A stretch of 64,000 bases of DNA, from assembly GCF_014158035.1 (NCBI RefSeq), contig NZ_JACFXW010000001.1, positions 3,512,001 to 3,576,000 of the forward strand, given 5' to 3'. This stretch comes from Rhizobium sp. G21. Its GTDB lineage: Bacteria > Pseudomonadota > Alphaproteobacteria > Rhizobiales > Rhizobiaceae. Position 1 is the first letter of the stretch. Each line of letters begins with the position of its first letter. Positions 50,232 to 60,100 of this stretch are shown one piece after another. Made by a program: the position numbers and the translations under genes. The notes beneath the pieces are model-generated. The model was not told where the DNA came from. It searched no databases and saw only the letters and a list, made by a program, of their open reading frames with translations.

Positions 50232-52079
50232 ATGACGCCAGACCAGACGACGCAGCCCACCGAGGATACTTCATCTCACCGAAGCGAATATCGCGTCGAT
50301 CCCCATAGCTGGGGCGCCAATTATATCGGGGCGGGCGAAGTCCTGTTTCGTCTGTGGGCGCCGGATGTGGCGAGCGTGACGCTCCGCCTCGACGGCGCCG
50401 ACGAGCAGATGACGGCGGCGGGCGACGGATGGTTCGAGCTTTTGGCGACGGGCGTATCCGCCGGCGCGCGCTATCAATTCGTGCTGCCCGACGGCTCCGT
50501 GGTCGCCGATCCGGCGTCGCGCGCGCAGGACGGCGGCGTATACGGTCCGTCGATCGTCACCGACCCTGCCGCCTATGCCTGGGGAGACGCCTCCTGGACC
50601 GGTCGTCCCTGGGAAGAGGCCGTCTTGTATGAGATTCACATCGGCGCATTTACCGAGGAGGGCACGTTCCGCGCCGCCATCGGTCGGCTCGCCGATCTCG
50701 CCGCTCTCGGGATCACCGCCATCGAAGTGATGCCGGTGGCCGAATTCGCCGGCGAGCGCGGCTGGGGCTATGACGGCGTGCTGCTCTATGCGCCGCACCA
50801 CAGCTATGGCGGGCCGGACGATTTCAAGGCTTTCGTCGATGCGGCCCACCGGCAAGGACTGATGGTGTTTCTGGATTGCGTCTACAATCACTTCGGCCCG
50901 GCCGGCAATTCGCTGCCGCTTTATGCGCGCTCCTTCTTCGACGCCGAACGCGATACGCCCTGGGGCGCCGGCATCGACTTCTCGGAGCGGCCGGTGCGCG
51001 ACTTCTTCATCGAAAACGCGATCTACTGGTTGACCGAGTTCAATATCGACGGCCTCCGGCTCGACGCCGTGCATATGATCGAGGACCAGACCGACGCGCA
51101 TTTCCTGACCGAGCTCGCCGCCCGCATCCATGCCGAATGCCCCGGCCGCAAGCGGCATCTGGTGATGGAGGACAGTTTCAACAGCACCATCTTCCTGAGC
51201 GGCGATCTGCCTACAAACGAGCGCCATGACGCGGCTTGGAACGACGATTTCCATCACGCCATGCACGCCTTTGTAACCGGGGCCGGAACGGGACATTTCG
51301 CCGATTTCGCCGATCGTCCCTTCGAGATGATGGCGGCGACGCTCGCGCAGGGTTATGTGCGCACGCTCGAGCCGGAACTCGTTTATGAAGGGCATTCCAT
51401 GCCCGCGCCCGCCAGCCTCAGCCCCACTGCCTATGTGCATTTTCTGCAGAACCACGACCAGATCGGCAATCGCAGCTATGGCGACCGGTTGCGGCAGCCG
51501 GAGCGGGCGGAACTCTATGATCTTCTGACGTCAATCCTGTTTCTGTCGCCGCAGATACCGATGCTGTTCATGGGCGAAGACTATGGCGACACACAGCCGT
51601 TCCTGTTTTTCTGCGATCATGAAGGCAGGGTGGGCGGGGAAGCGCGTGAAAACCGCATCCGGGAAGGGATCGCTTTCGCCACCTTGACCGAGGGTGAGCG
51701 GCCGGACGATCTCGTCGACCCCAATCTGCCAGAAGCGTTTTCATCGTCGAAGATCGTCTGGAGCCGCCGCGAGGCGCCTGAAGGACGGCGACGGCTGGAG
51801 CAGGTGAAGGCTCTCATCGATCTTCGCCGCCGCTTCGTCATACCGCATCTCGTCGATATCGGCCGCGGGGCCGGCCGGCTTCTGCTCGGCCAGGGCGGCC
51901 TCCTGGCGATCGACTGGCGGCTGAACGGCGCAGTGTTGCAACTGCGCGCAAATCTCGGCGAAGAGGCCGCGCGACTGCCGGCGACCGAGGGAGACATCTT
52001 TCACCGACATGGCGCAGATCGTGCCGAGGACGGCGCGCTCTCGCCGTTGTCGGCGTTGTTCGCCATCACACCGACTTAG
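50232..52079 (+). CDS. treZ: Maltooligosyltrehalose trehalohydrolase
   Basis: 615 residues of GH13. An N-terminal CBM48-like beta domain (GAGEVLFRLWAPDVASVTLR) precedes the (beta/alpha)8 barrel with VYNHFGPAGNSLPLYA, nucleophile Asp in DGLRLDAVHMIED, acid/base Glu in RHLVMEDSFNS and Asp in FLQNHDQIGNRSYGD. It releases trehalose from maltooligosyl-trehalose; its partner TreY is not in the window. The start at 50232 is preferred to frame extension because the upstream codons are poor and the promoter motif lies there. Trehalose is an osmo- and desiccation protectant, in line with stress regulation. Confidence 0.9.
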   Translation: MTPDQTTQPTEDTSSHRSEYRVDPHSWGANYIGAGEVLFRLWAPDVASVTLRLDGADEQMTAAGDGWFELLATGVSAGARYQFVLPDGSVVADPASRAQDGGVYGPSIVTDPAAYAWGDASWTGRPWEEAVLYEIHIGAFTEEGTFRAAIGRLADLAALGITAIEVMPVAEFAGERGWGYDGVLLYAPHHSYGGPDDFKAFVDAAHRQGLMVFLDCVYNHFGPAGNSLPLYARSFFDAERDTPWGAGIDFSERPVRDFFIENAIYWLTEFNIDGLRLDAVHMIEDQTDAHFLTELAARIHAECPGRKRHLVMEDSFNSTIFLSGDLPTNERHDAAWNDDFHHAMHAFVTGAGTGHFADFADRPFEMMAATLAQGYVRTLEPELVYEGHSMPAPASLSPTAYVHFLQNHDQIGNRSYGDRLRQPERAELYDLLTSILFLSPQIPMLFMGEDYGDTQPFLFFCDHEGRVGGEARENRIREGIAFATLTEGERPDDLVDPNLPEAFSSSKIVWSRREAPEGRRRLEQVKALIDLRRRFVIPHLVDIGRGAGRLLLGQGGLLAIDWRLNGAVLQLRANLGEEAARLPATEGDIFHRHGADRAEDGALSPLSALFAITPT

Positions 52080-52083
52080 CCGT

Positions 52084-52305
52084 TCAAGGACGCCCGTTGG
52101 TGAGATCGGCGCCGTTGATCGAGGCCGGCACGCACATCTGCTGATGGCATGGTTTCGGCAGCGGCAGATCGATCGCGTCGGGCGCGAGAAATCTCGGCTG
52201 AACAGGCGGCGTGTTGCGCCGGATTTCGATCTTGGTCAGCGTCCAGGCGAGACGCGGGCTGGCCGCGTGACGTCCGGTGCGGTGCTGAATGAAGCGAATG
52301 GTCAT
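52084..52305 (-). CDS. 73-residue basic small protein, unknown
   Basis: ATG 52305 preceded by AGAGGAGGAAAGATC, a very strong ribosome site. Basic product: MTIRFIQHRTGRHAASPRLA, then IEIRRNTPPVQPRFLAPDAI with two Cys near the end. Located between convergent treZ and divergent glgX with its own candidate promoter, so it may be a hidden member of the same regulon. No family recognised. Confidence 0.5.
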   Translation of the reverse strand: MTIRFIQHRTGRHAASPRLAWTLTKIEIRRNTPPVQPRFLAPDAIDLPLPKPCHQQMCVPASINGADLTNGRP

Positions 52306-52334
52306 GATCTTTCCTCCTCTGATCCACAAGGTAC

Positions 52335-52360
52335 AACAGCCGCGGGCTCTCGTAGGTTCC
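52335..52360 (-). promoter_or_regulatory. Candidate EcfG promoter for the 73-residue gene
   Basis: Minus strand GGAAC-N17-TGTT, 30 bp before the start codon, back to back with the glgX promoter. Confidence 0.4.
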
Positions 52361-52380
52361 GCTCCATAGCGTATGACCAA

Positions 52381-52405
52381 GGAACCAAAGCGATGCCTGT
52401 CCGTT
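52381..52405 (+). promoter_or_regulatory. Candidate EcfG promoter for glgX
   Basis: GGAAC-N16-CGTT, full match, 30 bp before the glgX start codon. Confidence 0.65.
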
Positions 52406-52435
52406 GCTGGTCAGCTTCAGGAAAAGAGGGCGACC

Positions 52436-54514
52436 ATGGATATGAAGGCGGATCAATTCACCATCGAGACCGGACACGGCATGCGGCTCGGCGCCAATGT
52501 CGAAGAGGGCGGAGTCAATTTCGCCTTGTTTTCGGCGCATGCGGAAAGCGTCGAGCTTTGCCTGTTCGACCCCACGGGATCGATGGAGATCGCGCGGCTG
52601 GCGTTGCCGCAGAACACCAACGAAATATGGCACGGCTTCGTGCCCGGTCTGCAGGCGGGCGCGCTGTACGGCTATCGTGTCCACGGTCCTTACGACCCCG
52701 AAAACGGCCATCGTTTCAACGCCAACAAACTGCTCGTCGATCCCTATGCGCGCGCCTTCCACGGCGATCTCGTCAAGTCGGATGCGCATTTCGCTTATGA
52801 CCTCTACGCCGAAGACAAGGATCTGACCTTCGACAGCCGCGACAACGCGCCGGAGATGGTCAAATGCGTGGTCGTCGATTCCAAGGCGGGCAGACGGCCA
52901 GGCAATCGTCCCCTCATTCCCTGGGCCGAGGCAATCGTCTATGAAACGCATGTAAAAGGCTTCACCAAGCTCAATCCGAATATTCCCGAAGAGCTGCGCG
53001 GCACGTTCGACGGTCTCGGCCACAAAGCGGCGGTGGACTATATCAAGGCGCTCGGCGTCACCTCGGTCGAGCTTCTGCCGATCCATGAATTCTTCGACGA
53101 CTTCCATCTCATGGACAAGGGCCTCACCAATTACTGGGGCTACAACACTTTCGGCTTCTTCGCCCCGGCCTCGCGCTATTTCGGCCCAGGCGGTCGCGAA
53201 GGCTTCCGCGACATGGTGCGCGCCTATCACGACGCCGGCATCGAGGTGATCCTCGACGTGGTCTACAATCACACCTGCGAAGGCAACGAGCTCGGGCCGA
53301 CCTTCTCCTTCAAGGGCATCGATAACTTCTCTTATTACCGCACGCTGCCCGACCAGCACCGCTATTACATCAACGACACCGGCACCGGGAATACGCTCAA
53401 CACCTCGCATCCGCGCGTGTTGCAGATGGTGATGGATTCGCTGCGCTACTGGGTCGAGGAGATGGAGGTGGATGGTTTCCGCTTCGACCTCGGCTCCATC
53501 CTCGGCCGCGAGCCCGACGGCTTCGATCAGCGCGGCGGCTTCTTCGACGCCGTCACCCAGGATCCGACGCTTGCGCGCGTCAAGCTGATCGGCGAACCCT
53601 GGGATATCGGCCCCGGCGGCTACCAGGTCGGCGGCTTTCCGCCCGGCTGGGCCGAATGGAACGACAAGTATCGCGACAGCGTGCGCGAATATTGGAAGAA
53701 CGACGACGGCAAGGCGCAGGATTTCGCCTCGCGCCTGCTCGGGTCCGGCGACATCTACGACCAGCGCGGCCGTCAGCCGTGGTCGAGCGTTAACTTCATC
53801 ACCGCCCATGACGGCTTCACGCTGCACGACCTCGTCGCCTATAACGAGAAGCACAACGACGCCAACGGCGAAGACAACAATGACGGCCACAACGACAACC
53901 GCAGCTATAATTACGGCGCGGAAGGCCCCACCGACGACGAAGGCGTCAATGCCGTGCGCGAACGGCAGAAGCGCAATTTCCTCGCCACGCTGTTTCTGTC
54001 GCACGGCACGCCGATGCTGCTGGCCGGCGACGAGATGGGCCGCAGCCAGGGCGGCAACAACAACGGCTATTGCCAGGACAACGAGATCAGCTGGCTCGCC
54101 TGGGAGAACCTGCCCGCAACCTGCGGCACCTTGCTCGACTTCACTCGCAAGGTGATCGCGCTGCGCAAGAGTCAGCCGCTGTTTCATCGTGAAAACTGGC
54201 GTGACGGCATGGCGGTCAACTGGTTCAATCAGGATGGCGGCCAATTGATGCCCGAACAGTGGGAGTCGGAGAATCCTCTCTGCCTGCATCTCGGCCGCGA
54301 CGATCTGGTCGACGACGAGGCGCTATGGTCGCATAGTCTGATGATCTTCAATCCTAAGCCGGAGCAGATGGAGTTCCAGATCCCTGATATCGGCGGCTTT
54401 TCCTGGCGGCTCGAACTGACCACCGAGGATGACGCCCGTCGCGGCGAGGAATTCGCGCCCGGCCATCGCTTCGAAATGGACGAACGCTCGATGGCGGTGT
54501 TCCGCCGGGTGTAA
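52436..54514 (+). CDS. glgX: Glycogen debranching enzyme
   Basis: 692 residues of GH13 isoamylase type. The start at 52436 is chosen because the promoter element reaches 52405, so an extended start at 52373 would lie inside it. CBM48-type start GGVNFALFSAHAESVELCLF, then VYNHTCEGNELGPTFSFKGI, nucleophile Asp in VDGFRFDLGSILGR, Glu in LIGEPWDIGPGGY and Asp in ITAHDGFTLHDLV. It cuts alpha-1,6 branches of glycogen that phosphorylase has shortened. GlgA 7 kb upstream and TreZ next to it indicate a dispersed glycogen/trehalose set. Confidence 0.95.
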   Translation: MDMKADQFTIETGHGMRLGANVEEGGVNFALFSAHAESVELCLFDPTGSMEIARLALPQNTNEIWHGFVPGLQAGALYGYRVHGPYDPENGHRFNANKLLVDPYARAFHGDLVKSDAHFAYDLYAEDKDLTFDSRDNAPEMVKCVVVDSKAGRRPGNRPLIPWAEAIVYETHVKGFTKLNPNIPEELRGTFDGLGHKAAVDYIKALGVTSVELLPIHEFFDDFHLMDKGLTNYWGYNTFGFFAPASRYFGPGGREGFRDMVRAYHDAGIEVILDVVYNHTCEGNELGPTFSFKGIDNFSYYRTLPDQHRYYINDTGTGNTLNTSHPRVLQMVMDSLRYWVEEMEVDGFRFDLGSILGREPDGFDQRGGFFDAVTQDPTLARVKLIGEPWDIGPGGYQVGGFPPGWAEWNDKYRDSVREYWKNDDGKAQDFASRLLGSGDIYDQRGRQPWSSVNFITAHDGFTLHDLVAYNEKHNDANGEDNNDGHNDNRSYNYGAEGPTDDEGVNAVRERQKRNFLATLFLSHGTPMLLAGDEMGRSQGGNNNGYCQDNEISWLAWENLPATCGTLLDFTRKVIALRKSQPLFHRENWRDGMAVNWFNQDGGQLMPEQWESENPLCLHLGRDDLVDDEALWSHSLMIFNPKPEQMEFQIPDIGGFSWRLELTTEDDARRGEEFAPGHRFEMDERSMAVFRRV

Positions 54515-54528
54515 CCCGTCTTGATTAC

Positions 54529-54560
54529 GACGCCCCCGTCCATCCTGACGGGGGCGTTTT
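54529..54560 (+). terminator. Terminator after glgX, shared with the convergent regulator
   Basis: GACGCCCCCGTC and GACGGGGGCGT form a stem with a short loop and TTTT, between the glgX stop and the end of the WYL regulator. Confidence 0.88.
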
Positions 54561-55273
54561 CATATCGAGACAGGACGATCGGAAGCGGGCTGATTGATGC
54601 GCCAGCCGGCGATCCACGCCGCCCGAAGCCGGTCGCCCTGTTTCAAGAAATATTCGCCTGTCGGCGCACAGGATTCCAGGCGGTCTATCCGGAAATTGCG
54701 GATCGCCTGACGTAACTCGCACCAGGCGACGACGACGGCGGCGCCGGCATAGTAGATCAGCGCCAGCGGCCAGACGGTGCGCGATGTCCTGACGCCGGCT
54801 TCGTCGCGATAGCCGATCGATAGTTTTTCCTCGTCGCGTATCGCCGTGCGGATCGACTTGAACTCCGCCCCCTCCGGCGCCGGCGCGCTTCCGCCCCAGG
54901 CATGCAGCGCCCTCGACGTCATCGCCTGGCGAAGCGGCTCCGGCATGGCGGCCGCGATTTTTGCGACGACCCGTTCCGAGGCTTTTTGAAGATCGCGATC
55001 CCCCGTTCGTTCGATCAGCGCCATGCCCAGCACGATTGCCTCGGTTTCCTCGACGGAAAACATCAGCGGCGGCAGATCGAAGCCGGGACGTAAAATATAG
55101 CCGATGCCGCGTTCGCCGGCGATCGGCACCCGCATCGCCTGGAGCGCCGCGATATCGCGGTAGATCGAGCGAACGGTGACTTCCAACTGTGCAGCAATGT
55201 CTGCGGCCGTCACCGGCGATCTCGACACTCTCAAAATCTGGATGATCTCGAACAGCCTTGACGCTTTGCGCAT
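54560..55273 (-). CDS. WYL-domain transcriptional regulator (YafY-like)
   Basis: 237 residues from ATG 55273. N-terminal HTH_11 (LFEIIQILRVSRSPVTAADI, then SIYRDIAALQAMRVPIAGER), followed by a WYL ligand-binding part (IRDEEKLSIGYRDEAGVRTS, then WPLALIYYAGAAVVVAWCEL). The family regulates varied genes and often binds nucleic acid or small ligands. It is divergent from the LysE-type exporter gene 121 bp away, which it probably controls. Confidence 0.85.
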   Translation of the reverse strand: MRKASRLFEIIQILRVSRSPVTAADIAAQLEVTVRSIYRDIAALQAMRVPIAGERGIGYILRPGFDLPPLMFSVEETEAIVLGMALIERTGDRDLQKASERVVAKIAAAMPEPLRQAMTSRALHAWGGSAPAPEGAEFKSIRTAIRDEEKLSIGYRDEAGVRTSRTVWPLALIYYAGAAVVVAWCELRQAIRNFRIDRLESCAPTGEYFLKQGDRLRAAWIAGWRINQPASDRPVSI

Positions 55274-55393
55274 CGATTCCGCCTTCACTCCTGACACGTC
55301 GCTGTCAGTTGGACTGGAGTATAGCACACCGCAACAGACTGGAAAGCCTGAAAAAATTCATCTGCTGCTTACAATGGACGGTGCGGTACTGAC

Positions 55394-56028
55394 ATGACTT
55401 ACGCTGAAAATCTCTGGCTGTTTTTCGTTCTGCTGACGGGCGTCATCGCCGTGCCCGGCATGGACATGGCTTTCGTCATCGCCAATTCGCTGTCGGGCGG
55501 ACGACGCTCCGGCCTGGCGGCCACTGCGGGGATGATGGCGGGGGAGCATGTCACACCCTGTTCGGCGCCGCCGCCGTGGCGGGACTGACGCTGTGGACTC
55601 CGTTCCTCGCCCGACCGATGCTGATCCTCGGATCTGCATATATGATCTGGATCGGCTACACGCTGACGAGGAGTTCAATCGTCTTGGCGACGCTCGACGA
55701 AAGCGGGAGGTCAACGCGAAAGAAGGTGTTTTTCCAAGCCTTCATCACCTGCCTGCTCAATCCGAAAGCCTGGCTTTTCACACTCGCCCTTTATCCGCAG
55801 TTCCTGAAGCCCGCCTTTGGACCCTATTGGGTGCAGGCTCTGGCGATGGGGTTCATGACGGTGTCTGTGCAACTGACGATTTATGGCGGCTTGGCGCTGG
55901 CGGCGGCGCGCGGTCGCAATGCGATCGCCGCCAGGCCGCGACTGACGATTTGGCTCGGGCGGGGCGCCGGCCTCATGCTCATGGCCATCGCGCTTTACAT
56001 TCTCGTTCGCAGTTGGGGAGACCTGTGA
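55394..56028 (+). CDS. LysE family amino-acid exporter, frameshifted
   Basis: About 211 residues after correction. N-terminal frame: NLWLFFVLLTGVIAVPGMDM, then AFVIANSLSGGRRSGLAATA. One G is missing in the G-run at 55540-55544; restoring it gives MMAGGACHTLFGAAAVAGLT and the rest continues in the frame ending at 56028 (ILGSAYMIWIGYTLTRSSIV, then LALYPQFLKPAFGPYWVQAL). Six hydrophobic helices, as in RhtB/LysE exporters. The PGMDM motif of the family is present. Confidence 0.82.
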
Positions 56029-56051
56029 CGGCGCAACCGGCTCCTGATATG

Positions 56052-56081
56052 AAAAGGCCCGCAGCGGTGTCGTTGCGGGCC
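56052..56081 (-). terminator. Terminator after the BON gene
   Basis: Minus strand GGCCCGCA/TGCGGGCC stem with a 10-nt loop and TTTTC, 25 bp after the broken BON gene's final stop. Confidence 0.72.
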
Positions 56082-56105
56082 ATCGTGTCGGAAAAGGGAT
56101 ACCGC

Positions 56106-56588
56106 TCAATCGGCGTCGCGCGGGATGTGGCTGTCGACCCCGATGAGCGTGATGCGATTGATCGTGTCTTCGACGCCCGGCGTCCCGAGCGCGATCTGGT
56201 TGATCAACTGGCGGTCACGCTCGGTCTCGACCTTGCCGTCGAGCGTGGCGACGCCGTCATGCATGGTGACCGTCAACTGATTGTCTTCCCAACGACGTGT
56301 GTTCGTGAGGCGTTCCTAGATGGTTTCCTCCACGCCGTCGTCCTCCACGGCGCCCTTGGCGGTCTCCGGGAAGAGGTTGGGTCCGCCCTGGCTTTCGATG
56401 GCCGGCTCGTCGGATATTTCGACGCTCGTCTTGTCCTCGTCATCGAATTCGACGCCATAGGCTTCGTTCTTCTTGGCCACGACCTCCTCGTCGGCATAGG
56501 GCCAGCCTTCGGAAATATCGCGTTCATTATAGTCGCGATAATCTTCTTCCCGTGTCTTTGGCCGCGGCGTTCTGGTCAGGGATGCCAT
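56106..56588 (-). pseudogene. BON-domain protein interrupted by an in-frame amber codon
   Basis: One frame of 161 codons from ATG 56588 (AAGGAG site) to TGA at 56106, broken only by TAG at codon 91 (56316-56318). Before the TAG: RPKTREEDYRDYNERDISEG and NEAYGVEFDDEDKTSVEISD. After it: ERLTNTRRWEDNQLTVTMHD, then GVATLDGKVETERDRQLINQ and GTPGVEDTINRITLIGVDSH, a canonical BON domain. As nothing else is wrong, it is a single substitution (for example CAG to TAG), a sequencing error, or a readthrough. If the TAG is real, a 90-residue N-terminal protein is made and the BON domain is lost. Confidence 0.8.
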
Positions 56589-56611
56589 ATCGTTCTCCTT
56601 GATCTCTACAG

Positions 56612-56788
56612 TCAATCCTGTCTCTGCCCTTCGACCGGCTGGGAAGGGTCGGCCTCCGGAGGCGGAGGCGGCATCGGATCGAAGCCGTGTTCACGAATGC
56701 GTCTTGCCTCGCGGCGAAGACGATAGACTTCGAGATCCACGACATTGCTCGCCGGTCCCTTTGGCGTCTGGCTCGGCTTATCGACCAT
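56612..56788 (-). CDS. 58-residue small protein, unknown
   Basis: Start at ATG 56788 because AAGGAG sits 7 bp upstream; the ATG at 56803 precedes that site. Product MVDKPSQTPKGPASNVVDLE, then a basic helical part (YRLRREARRIREHGF) and a Pro-rich end. Cytoplasmic. It is first in the transcript that leads to the BON gene and has a strong promoter match. Unknown function. Confidence 0.6.
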   Translation of the reverse strand: MVDKPSQTPKGPASNVVDLEVYRLRREARRIREHGFDPMPPPPPEADPSQPVEGQRQD

Positions 56789-56819
56789 CTGCTGCTCCTT
56801 CATGAGTGCCTGTGGCTAG

Positions 56820-56844
56820 AACGCTGCGTACGGGGAGGGGTTCC
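56820..56844 (-). promoter_or_regulatory. Candidate EcfG promoter for the 58-residue/BON operon
   Basis: Minus strand GGAAC-N16-CGTT, full match, 32 bp before the start codon at 56788. Confidence 0.62.
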
Positions 56845-57124
56845 CTCGATAGGGCCGACGCATCCGCAGTCCGAACGGGTTGTTTCTTCTCCTGGTTGCA
56901 CGTAAAAAGCGCGGTCCTCGAAAAAATTACGCCATCGCGGGAACCTTCTTGTTTCGGCCGCATTGTCCGTCTCGCGGGACTATGCGCAACAGGCGGCGTT
57001 GATGCGAGTTCTGCGGCAAGTACTTGAAGGCGATACTAAATTTCTTGAGTTTAGGGTTGGTGGGGATGTTTGATGCTGGCAAATGCGGTCTGCGGCGCTC
57101 GTCCGAAGCTGCGCGGTGGCTTCG

Positions 57125-60100
57125 ATGAACTATAGTGCATCCGATTTCGCCTTTTTGTCCGGGGGCGGCAAAGCAGCCGATCTTCTCGCCGGTTTCGATT
57201 GGGAGAATACGTCTCTCGGGCCGATACCGACCTGGCCGCAATGCCTGAAGACAGCCTGCAGCATTCTTCTGCAATCGCCGGTGCCGATCGTCATGCTGTG
57301 GCGCGAAGACGGCTATATGATTTACAACGACGCCTATTCCGTATTCGCGGGCGGCCGGCATCCGCAATTGTTCGGCTCGAAAGTGCGCGAAGGCTGGCCC
57401 GAGGTCGCCGATTTCAACGACAATGTCATGAAGGTCGGCCTGGCGGGCAAGACTCTGGCCTATCGCGACCAGGAGCTCACGCTTCATCGCCATGGACGCC
57501 CCGAACAGGTGTTCATGGATCTCGACTACTCGCCGGTGCTCGACGAAGACGGCAAGCCGGTCGGGGTTATCGCCATCGTCGTCGAGACGACCGAGAAGGT
57601 GATGGCTCAGCAGCGCATCCGCGGCGAAAGCGAGAGACTGCGGCGGATGTTCGAGCGCGCGCCCGGCTTCATGGCGACGACGTCCGGCCCCGACCATGTC
57701 TACGAAAGCGCCAACGCGGCCTATCTCGCTTTGATCGGCCGTCAGGACCTGACCGGCCGTCGGGTGAAAGACGTGCTGCCGGAGGTCGTCCAGCAGGGGT
57801 ATATCGACATTCTGGACGATGTGTTTGCCAGCGGCCGGCGGTTCGTGGGCGAAAATGCGCGCGTCTTCTTTCGTCCCGTCGGCGAGGGTGAGGCTCAAGA
57901 GCGGTTCGTCGACTTCGTTCTCGAACCGCTTCAGGACGATCTCGGCGTGACCACCGGCATCTTCATGCAGGGCAATGACGTCACGCATCGCAAGCGCGCC
58001 GAAGACGAATTGCGCGAGAGCGAACTGCGCTTCAGATTGATTGCCGACAGCGCCCCGGTGATGTTGTGGATGGGAGACAAGGACGGCGCATTCGTCTACC
58101 TCAACGCGGCTCAACGGCGTTTCCTCGGCGTGTCGGAGGACGAACTGCCGGCTTTCGACTGGAAGGCGAGCATCCATCCGGATGATCTGGAGGCGATCAA
58201 TCCCGAATATTCCGCCGCCATGGCGGATCATCGAAGTTTTACGGTGGAAGCGCGCTATCGCAACTCCGCCGGCGCATGGCGGCTTATTCAGACCAACGCC
58301 AAGCCGCGTTTCGATGCGACCGGGGATTTTCTCGGCATGATCGGCGTCAATGTCGACGTCACCGACCTGCGTAACGAGGAGCGGCGGCGGCTGGCGCTGA
58401 TCGAGTTGAACGATCGGTTCCGTCGACATGACGATCCCGCCGACATCGCTTACGCCGCGGGGGAAATTCTCGGCAAGACGCTGAAGCTCAGTCGCGCCGG
58501 ATATGGAACCATCGACCCGGTGGCGGAAACCATCGTCATCGAGAGGGCCTGGACCGCCGACGGCGTGCCTTCTGTCGCCGGCGTGGTGCATTTCCGCGAT
58601 TACGGAGACTTCATCGAAGACCTCAAACGCGGCGAGGCGGTCATTTTTCCGATTCCGCCGCGGATCCGCGCACCCGCAACCACGTCGAGGCTCTCGAGGC
58701 GATCGGCGTCCGCTCCATGGTCAACCTGCCGATCAACGAACAGGGCGGCGTCGTCGCGCTTCTCTATGTCAACGACCGCAATGTGCGGGAGTGGACCGCC
58801 GACGAGATCAGCTTGATCCGGGATGTCGCCGAGCGGACCCGCACCGCCGTCGAGCGTAGGCGCGCCGAGATGGCGCTGGGAGAATTCGCAGAATCGCTGG
58901 AACGTCAGGTGGAGCAACGCACCGCCGAACTCGATCGCGTCTGGCGCAATTCGCAGGACATTCTGCTGATCACCGACGAGAGCGGAATCGTGCGCGCGGT
59001 CAATCCGGCCTGGACATCAATTCTCGGCCATAGCGGAAGGCTGGTGAACGCCCATCTTCTCCAGAGTTTCGTGACGGCGGAGCATCGCGCCGCCTTCATA
59101 GCGACATTCGCCGACGTCAAGACCGGGCCCTACACCAAGGTGATCGAGGCGCGAATGCGCCATATCGACGGCTCGCCGCGCTGGATCGCCTGGCGATTGT
59201 CGTTCGAGGATAATCTCGTCTTCGCCTATGGCCGCGACGTCACGGCCGAAAAAGAGCAGGCTTTCGCGCTCAAGCAGGCCGAGGAGCAATTGCGCCAGGC
59301 GCAGAAGATGGAGGCGATCGGCCAGCTGACCGGCGGCATCGCGCATGATTTCAACAACCTGCTTCAGGTCATTTCGGGCAATCTGCAGATGCTCGCCCAG
59401 GATCTGCAATCCGACGACAAATCGGCGCGGCGCATCCAGAACGCGCTGGCGGGCGTGCATCGCGGCGCGAAACTCGCCAATCAGCTCCTTGCTTTCGGGC
59501 GCCGGCAGCCGTTGGAGCCGAAGGTCGTCAACATCAGCCGATTCCTCCAGGGCATCGGGGAAATGCTCCGCCGGACGCTGGGTGAGACCGTGGAGGTGGA
59601 AACGGTCACCAGCGGCGGTCTCTGGAACACATTCGTTGATCCGACACAGATCGAGAACGCGGTTCTCAACCTCGCGATCAACGCGCGCGACGCCATGGAC
59701 GGGCAGGGCAAGCTGACGATCGAAGTGGGCAACGCCTTCATCGACGAAGTCTATTGTCGCAACCACCCCGAGGTCGAGCCGGGGCAATATGTCATGCTGG
59801 CCGTAACCGACACCGGCGTCGGCATGCCGCCGGAGGTGCTGGAACGGGTGTTCGAACCGTTCTTCTCCACCAAGCCGGTGGGCAAGGGCACCGGGCTGGG
59901 CCTTTCGATGGTCTATGGCTTCGTCAAACAGTCGGGCGGCCATGTTAAGATCTATTCCGAAGTCGGACACGGAACGACGATCCGCATTTACCTGCCGCGA
60001 TCGATGCAGGCCGAAGACCTGTTGACCGACATGGAGCACGGTCCGCCGCGCGGCGGCACCGAGACCATTCTCGTCGCCGAAGACGACGACGAGGTGCGCG

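Noticed and set aside
52076..54289. 737-residue antisense ORF over glgX
   Set aside because: The glgX frame has all catalytic motifs; the antisense frame is Val/Ala/Glu-rich noise.
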